DNA of 64,000 nt from Spirochaetaceae bacterium. GTDB lineage: Bacteria; Spirochaetota; Spirochaetia; Treponematales; Treponemataceae. Below, piece by piece: positions 60,211 to 64,000 of this stretch. Location: the NCBI GenBank assembly GCA_017614995.1, contig JAGAAX010000029.1, positions 62,001-126,000 on the forward strand, read 5' to 3'. Made by a program: the position numbers and the translations under genes. Position 1 is the first letter of the stretch; the number at the start of each line of letters is the position of its first letter. The notes beneath the pieces were generated by a model. The model was not told the origin of the DNA, made no database searches, and worked only from the letters and a program-made list of their open reading frames with translations.

Positions 60211-60958
60211 ACGCGCCATCGGCATTGTCGGCGGTCTTGGGCCTTATGCCGGTTTGGACTTAGAGCGCAAAGTCTTTGACAGTGTAGAGGCAAACAGCGA
60301 CCAGGATTATCCTGATGTAATAATGATTTCTGTCTCGCGGCTTATTACGGACAGAACTTATTACATCATGCATCCTGAAACAGACAATCCGTGTACGGGA
60401 ATTGAATATGTCATACAAAAGCTTGCAGACGCAGGCGCAACGCATATAGCTATTCCATGCAATACTGCCCATGCTCCAATTATCATGAATCAGGTAAGAA
60501 AATTCATTGAGATAAACGGAATTGATGTTACTCTGCTGAACATTGTTGAAGAAACTCACAAATGGATGAAAGAGAACTGTACAAGCAAAGAAGCAGTGCT
60601 TTATGCAACGCAGGGAACATATTTTTCCGGCGTGTATAACAGCTTTTTTGACAACGATAAAACCTTCAATATTGTTGAGCCGGATGACGACGACAAAAAG
60701 CTTATCTGGGACGCAATTTACAGCCGTCAATTCGGTATAAAAGCCTGGTCAAATCCGATAAAAGAGCAGGCAATTGAAAATTTTAAGATTGTTACAGAAA
60801 AAATGCTTGCTAAAGGCTACGATACATATATTATGGGCTGCACAGAAATTCCGCTTGCTATGGGCCGCCTGCGTATGCCTATAAAACTGATTGATCCAAC
60901 CAAAATTCTTGCCCAGGCACTTATCAAAGCCGTCTGTCCCGAAAAGCTTAGAAAGTAG
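60191..60958 (+). CDS. Aspartate/glutamate racemase family protein
   Basis: Two-cysteine, cofactor-free racemase fold. It has AIGIVGGLGPYAGLD, the first catalytic Cys in AIPCNTAHAP (C90) and the second in IMGCTEIPLAMG (C217), both present. 255 residues, normal for aspartate racemases. It starts inside the last codons of the cyclase gene (20-base overlap), so the three genes form one operon. It suggests that the ligand, or a competitor, is a D/L acidic amino acid; glutamate racemase for peptidoglycan is the alternative, but MurI proteins differ in motif. Confidence 0.88.
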   Translation: MHSTKNKRAIGIVGGLGPYAGLDLERKVFDSVEANSDQDYPDVIMISVSRLITDRTYYIMHPETDNPCTGIEYVIQKLADAGATHIAIPCNTAHAPIIMNQVRKFIEINGIDVTLLNIVEETHKWMKENCTSKEAVLYATQGTYFSGVYNSFFDNDKTFNIVEPDDDDKKLIWDAIYSRQFGIKAWSNPIKEQAIENFKIVTEKMLAKGYDTYIMGCTEIPLAMGRLRMPIKLIDPTKILAQALIKAVCPEKLRK

Positions 60959-61038
60959 TGCAGAAATTCGATAGTTTACTCTCATTGATTAATAAAGCTT
61001 GTGTGTAAGTGAATAAACTACATAATCTATAATTTTCA

Positions 61039-61047
61039 TGTTATACT
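61039..61047 (+). promoter_or_regulatory. Putative extended -10 promoter of hsdR
   Basis: TGTTATACT: an extended TG and TATACT about 33 bases before the hsdR ATG. No clear -35. Confidence 0.4.
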
Positions 61048-61079
61048 AAAAATCAAGATTAGTAACACAAGGTTATAGA

Positions 61080-63563
61080 ATGAGCGATATTCTTGATATT
61101 CATCAGATGTCAGAAGAAGATATTAAACTCCAGTACATTACGCCAGCTTTAACAGCAAAGTGGGATATTAAAAAGATTACAATGGAGACTTCGCCTGTAA
61201 ATAATTTCACTGATGGTAAAGTCCGAATTAAAGGTAATATTCCAAGCCGCGATAAAGGCAAACGCTGTGATTATGTTCTCTGGTACAATAAAGGAACACC
61301 GCTCGCAATTGTAGAAGCAAAAGACAATAACAAAACTTCATCTTATGGAATGCAGCAGGCTATAAGCTATGGAATGATGATGAATGTTCCATTTGTTTAT
61401 ACTTCTAATGGTGACAGCTTTTTTGAACACGATTTTACTACTGGGCTTGAAAAAGAGTTCCCGCTTTCTGAATTTCCGACTGCTGATGAGCTTTTTTCAA
61501 GATGGAAAGGCGTAGATGCAACAAAAATTATTGAAGTTGAAAACCGCGAAAGATACGCTATAGATGGAGAATCAAAAGTCTATGATGTTCCTCTTTGTTT
61601 TGAAGAGAAGCTTATGAACACGCCGTTCTATTCAGGAGCAGGAACATATCCACCGCGTTATTACCAGCGGAATGCAGTAAACAGAACACTTGAAGCAATT
61701 GCCAAAAAACACAACCGCATTCTTATTGCTATGGCAACTGGAACAGGAAAAACTTATACAGCTTTTCAGATTGTATGGCGTCTTATTGAATCCGGCACAA
61801 AGAAGAAGGTTCTTTACCTTGCAGACAGAAACAATCTTGTAGACCAGACAATCAACGGTGATTTTAAGCCGCTTGAAAAAGTAATACATAAGATTAATTT
61901 CCAGAAAGAAGACAAAGCAAAAATTTCTTCTTATCAGGTTTATTTTGCACTTTATCAGCAGTTGGATTCTTCAAAACACAAGGGCGAAGAAGTAGAAGAA
62001 ACAGAAGAAGAAATTGAAGCAGAAGTTTCAAAGTATAAAGATTATTTTGAACCAGACTTCTTTGATCTAATTATTGTAGATGAATGTCACCGCGGTTCAG
62101 CAAAGGCTGATTCACGCTGGCGAAAGATTCTTGATTATTTTAACGGCGCAACTCAAATCGGCATGACCGCAACACCAAAAGAAACCAAATATGTTTCCAA
62201 TATAGACTATTTTGGAGAACCTGTTTATCAATATAGTCTTAAGCAGGGCATAGAAGACGGTTTCCTTGCGCCGTTCAAAGTAGTAAATGTTCATACAAGT
62301 ATTGATGACTGCTGGCGTCCAAAGAAAGGGCAGAAAGATATTCACGGAAACGAAATTGAAGACCGCGAATATAATCTTTCTGATTATGACTACAATATAA
62401 TCATTCAAGACAGAATTGATGAAGTTGCAGCAGAAATAACAAAATATCTTAAAGAAACAGACCGCTTGTCAAAAACAATAGTATTCTGCCCTACAGAGGC
62501 TGCGGCAGACAGAATGCGCATTGCACTGAATAATTTGAACACAGACATGATTCTTCGTGATAATCAGGGCAATGTAAAAGAGCAGTATGTAGTGCGCATA
62601 ACCGGAAGTGATAAATACGGAAAAGATAAACTTGATTACTTTATTTCTGTTTCTCAAGCCTATCCTGTGATTGCTACAACATCAAAGCTTCTTTCTACTG
62701 GCAGTGACTGCAAAATGGTAAAGCTCATTGTCCTTGATGAGCTTATAAATTCAATGACTGAATTTAAGCAGATTATCGGCCGCGGAACACGGCTTAGATA
62801 TGATGAAGGAAAAACTCATTTTACGATTATGGACTTTAGACGGGTAAGCCGTCTTTTTGCAGACCCGGACTGGGATGGCGAAATTGAACAGGACGATGAG
62901 TTTGGTGCTTCGGCAGGCTCAGCCACCGTTGAAGGAAGCAAAAACTCGGACACTGAGCGTAGTCGAAGTGTCGAAAATGACGCTCACCGCACAGTTCAGG
63001 TTGTAGGAAAAGGCGGCGTAAAAGTTAAAGTTCTTCAACGCATGGTAAGCATTTATGATACAGACGGAAAACTCTTAAAGCAGGAATCTATTGAAGATTA
63101 TACAAAAGAAAGCATCATCGGCACATACCAGACTCTTGAAAACTTTATTCAGACTTGGAATGAAGAACAGAAAAAAGAGGTTATCCGCAATATGCTCAAA
63201 GACCTCGGTATAGACCTTGAGCTTATTAAGAAAGAACAGAACATGACTGACGTAGATGACTTTGATTTTATCTGCCATATTGCATTTAACCAAAAGCCAC
63301 TCACAAGACGAGAGCGCGCAGAGAAAGTTAAAAAGCGTGATATTTTTGGAAAATACGGAGAAGCCGCAAAAGAAGTCATCAATGCTCTTTTAGATAAATA
63401 CGCCGAACTTGGCATCTATGATATTGAATCAACAGAAATTCTAAAGCAGAATCCTTTCACAAAGTATGGAAAACCAGCCCGCATTGCAGCCTTGTTTGGC
63501 GGCAATGACAAATACAGAGCTGCCCTTCGCGAACTGGAAAGTGAATTATATAAGACAGCATAA
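61080..63563 (+). CDS. hsdR: Type I restriction enzyme, R (restriction/translocase) subunit
   Basis: 827 residues. Nuclease domain at the N-terminus with D64 and VEAK (E79, K81), a PD-(D/E)xK site. Helicase/translocase: YYQRNAVNRTLEAI, Walker A ATGTGKT at 219-225, DECH at 334-337, GMTATP, IVFCPTEAAADRM, and IIGRGTRLR. Then a C-terminal helical domain for the methylase. Residues about 622-637 come from an in-frame palindromic repeat (62949-62972). Shorter than EcoKI HsdR, within the range of HsdR-like families. hsdM and hsdS would be expected beyond the window. Confidence 0.93.
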   Translation: MSDILDIHQMSEEDIKLQYITPALTAKWDIKKITMETSPVNNFTDGKVRIKGNIPSRDKGKRCDYVLWYNKGTPLAIVEAKDNNKTSSYGMQQAISYGMMMNVPFVYTSNGDSFFEHDFTTGLEKEFPLSEFPTADELFSRWKGVDATKIIEVENRERYAIDGESKVYDVPLCFEEKLMNTPFYSGAGTYPPRYYQRNAVNRTLEAIAKKHNRILIAMATGTGKTYTAFQIVWRLIESGTKKKVLYLADRNNLVDQTINGDFKPLEKVIHKINFQKEDKAKISSYQVYFALYQQLDSSKHKGEEVEETEEEIEAEVSKYKDYFEPDFFDLIIVDECHRGSAKADSRWRKILDYFNGATQIGMTATPKETKYVSNIDYFGEPVYQYSLKQGIEDGFLAPFKVVNVHTSIDDCWRPKKGQKDIHGNEIEDREYNLSDYDYNIIIQDRIDEVAAEITKYLKETDRLSKTIVFCPTEAAADRMRIALNNLNTDMILRDNQGNVKEQYVVRITGSDKYGKDKLDYFISVSQAYPVIATTSKLLSTGSDCKMVKLIVLDELINSMTEFKQIIGRGTRLRYDEGKTHFTIMDFRRVSRLFADPDWDGEIEQDDEFGASAGSATVEGSKNSDTERSRSVENDAHRTVQVVGKGGVKVKVLQRMVSIYDTDGKLLKQESIEDYTKESIIGTYQTLENFIQTWNEEQKKEVIRNMLKDLGIDLELIKKEQNMTDVDDFDFICHIAFNQKPLTRRERAEKVKKRDIFGKYGEAAKEVINALLDKYAELGIYDIESTEILKQNPFTKYGKPARIAALFGGNDKYRAALRELESELYKTA
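62949..62972. repeat. Palindromic repeat, core TGAGCGTAGTCGA, inside hsdR
   Basis: GACACT-gagcgtagtcga-AGTGTC, in frame, encoding DTERSRSV within the linker between helicase and C-terminal domains. Same core as the two intergenic copies at 55484 and 55538. Confidence 0.88.
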
Positions 63564-63570
63564 AATATAT

Positions 63571-63654
63571 ATCACACGGATTTGCTGATTCCTACGGAAT
63601 CAGCGGAGAAAATAAAAAAAGTGATTTACGTAGTAAATCACAAATCCGTGTGAT
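63571..63654. repeat. 84-bp three-way hairpin element
   Basis: Outer 14-bp perfect arms ATCACACGGATTTG (63571) and CAAATCCGTGTGAT (63641). Inside: GCTGATTCC-tac-GGAATCAGC (63584-63604) and GTGATTTAC-gta-GTAAATCAC (63621-63641). It lies between hsdR and the GxxExxY gene and resembles the composite element at 27929 in plan, not in sequence. Confidence 0.85.
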
Positions 63655-63672
63655 GAAAGAGGAGAAAAAACT

Positions 63673-64000
63673 GTGTTGAAATTTGCAGAACAGACTGAAA
63701 AAATTATAAATGCCTGTCTAGAAGTTCATAATGAACTGAAAAATGGATTTCTTGAACCAGTATATCAGGAAGCTCTTGAATGTGAATTCAATATACAGGG
63801 AATACCTTATGAACGGGAAAAGAAACTTAATATCATGTATAAAGGAACGAAATTAAATAAAGAATATTTTGCTGATTTTTATTGCTATGATAATATTATT
63901 GTTGAGCTTAAAGCTGTATCAAAGCTAGGAAATGAGCACAAAGCTCAAGTAATTAATTACTTAAAGGCTGTTAATAAAGAGATTGGATTGTTAATAAATT
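63673..64000 (+). CDS. GxxExxY family protein (runs off window)
   Basis: 109 residues are present. It shows the name motif GFLEPVY (about residues 26-32) after AEQTEKIINACLEVHNEL, then EYFADFYCYDNIIVELKAVS, where D..E.K fits a PD-(D/E)xK-like nuclease core, and HKAQVINYLKAVN. The C-terminal FGxxSLEFKR end is outside. The start is taken as GTG after AGAGGAG. The function of the family is unknown; it often appears between accessory genes. It sits within the restriction locus behind a hairpin element. Confidence 0.85.
   Translation, partial: MLKFAEQTEKIINACLEVHNELKNGFLEPVYQEALECEFNIQGIPYEREKKLNIMYKGTKLNKEYFADFYCYDNIIVELKAVSKLGNEHKAQVINYLKAVNKEIGLLIN

Overview
The window looks like a chromosomal segment from a spirochaete, most likely a Treponema of moderate GC. 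The reasons are a probable periplasmic-flagellar collar protein, a dCache-type chemoreceptor, many signal-peptide proteins of no recognised family, a MurE whose usual diaminopimelate motif is altered (treponemes use ornithine), and several families of dispersed palindromic intergenic repeats. No rRNA, tRNA, insertion sequence, prophage or CRISPR array was seen.

Layout. 1-4.9 kb (minus): start of guaB, then an overlapping murE-ddl-murD operon. 5-9.7 kb (plus): a four-gene TolC/MacA/MacB-type efflux operon. 9.7-13.6 kb: an HD-GYP protein and RNase Y. 13.8-25.2 kb (minus): DHH phosphoesterase, B12-binding radical SAM protein, U32 peptidase-family protein, two tandem secreted paralogues, apt, tsaD, a secreted orphan, a divergent polysaccharide deacetylase and a CBM48-like secreted protein. 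25.3-26.4 kb: a mobile mystery protein A/B (HTH plus Fic) pair with its own promoter and operator-like repeat. 26.5-29.4 kb: DUF4197, Endonuc_Holl and OmpA-like genes. 29.4-31.6 kb: a low-GC two-gene glycan cassette between 47-bp direct repeats. 32-36.6 kb: hisHF, queD, rfbB and an RqcH-like gene. 36.8-40.1 kb: a 1092-residue TPR protein, probably the flagellar collar protein FlcA. 40.2-45.7 kb: a lipid-kinase-like protein, then a purine-riboswitch-controlled purE-purM-purN-U32 operon. 45.8-55.4 kb: ssb, an unrecognised 651-residue protein, hisC, a phosphodiesterase, a chemoreceptor, an M48 lipoprotein, a HAD phosphatase and a lipoprotein with two retropepsin-like motifs. 55.8-61 kb: the most unusual operon. 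61-64 kb: start of a type I restriction locus and a GxxExxY protein.

The unusual operon (55791-60958) encodes a family-3 periplasmic amino-acid-binding protein, a 1196-residue fusion of a Na+:dicarboxylate/glutamate-symporter-like domain with a dCache-HAMP-class III adenylate cyclase, and an aspartate/glutamate racemase. No ABC permease or ATPase accompanies the binding protein. In the symporter domain the residues that bind Na+ in well-studied homologues look replaced while the substrate Asp/Arg are kept. I infer an acidic-amino-acid sensor that makes cAMP, rather than a normal transporter.

Second in interest are the repeats: a palindromic family with core TGAGCGTAGTCGA, one copy of which lies in frame inside hsdR; a 72-bp element present twice; and composite multi-hairpin elements. 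The purE riboswitch appears to carry an extra helix in its L2 loop.
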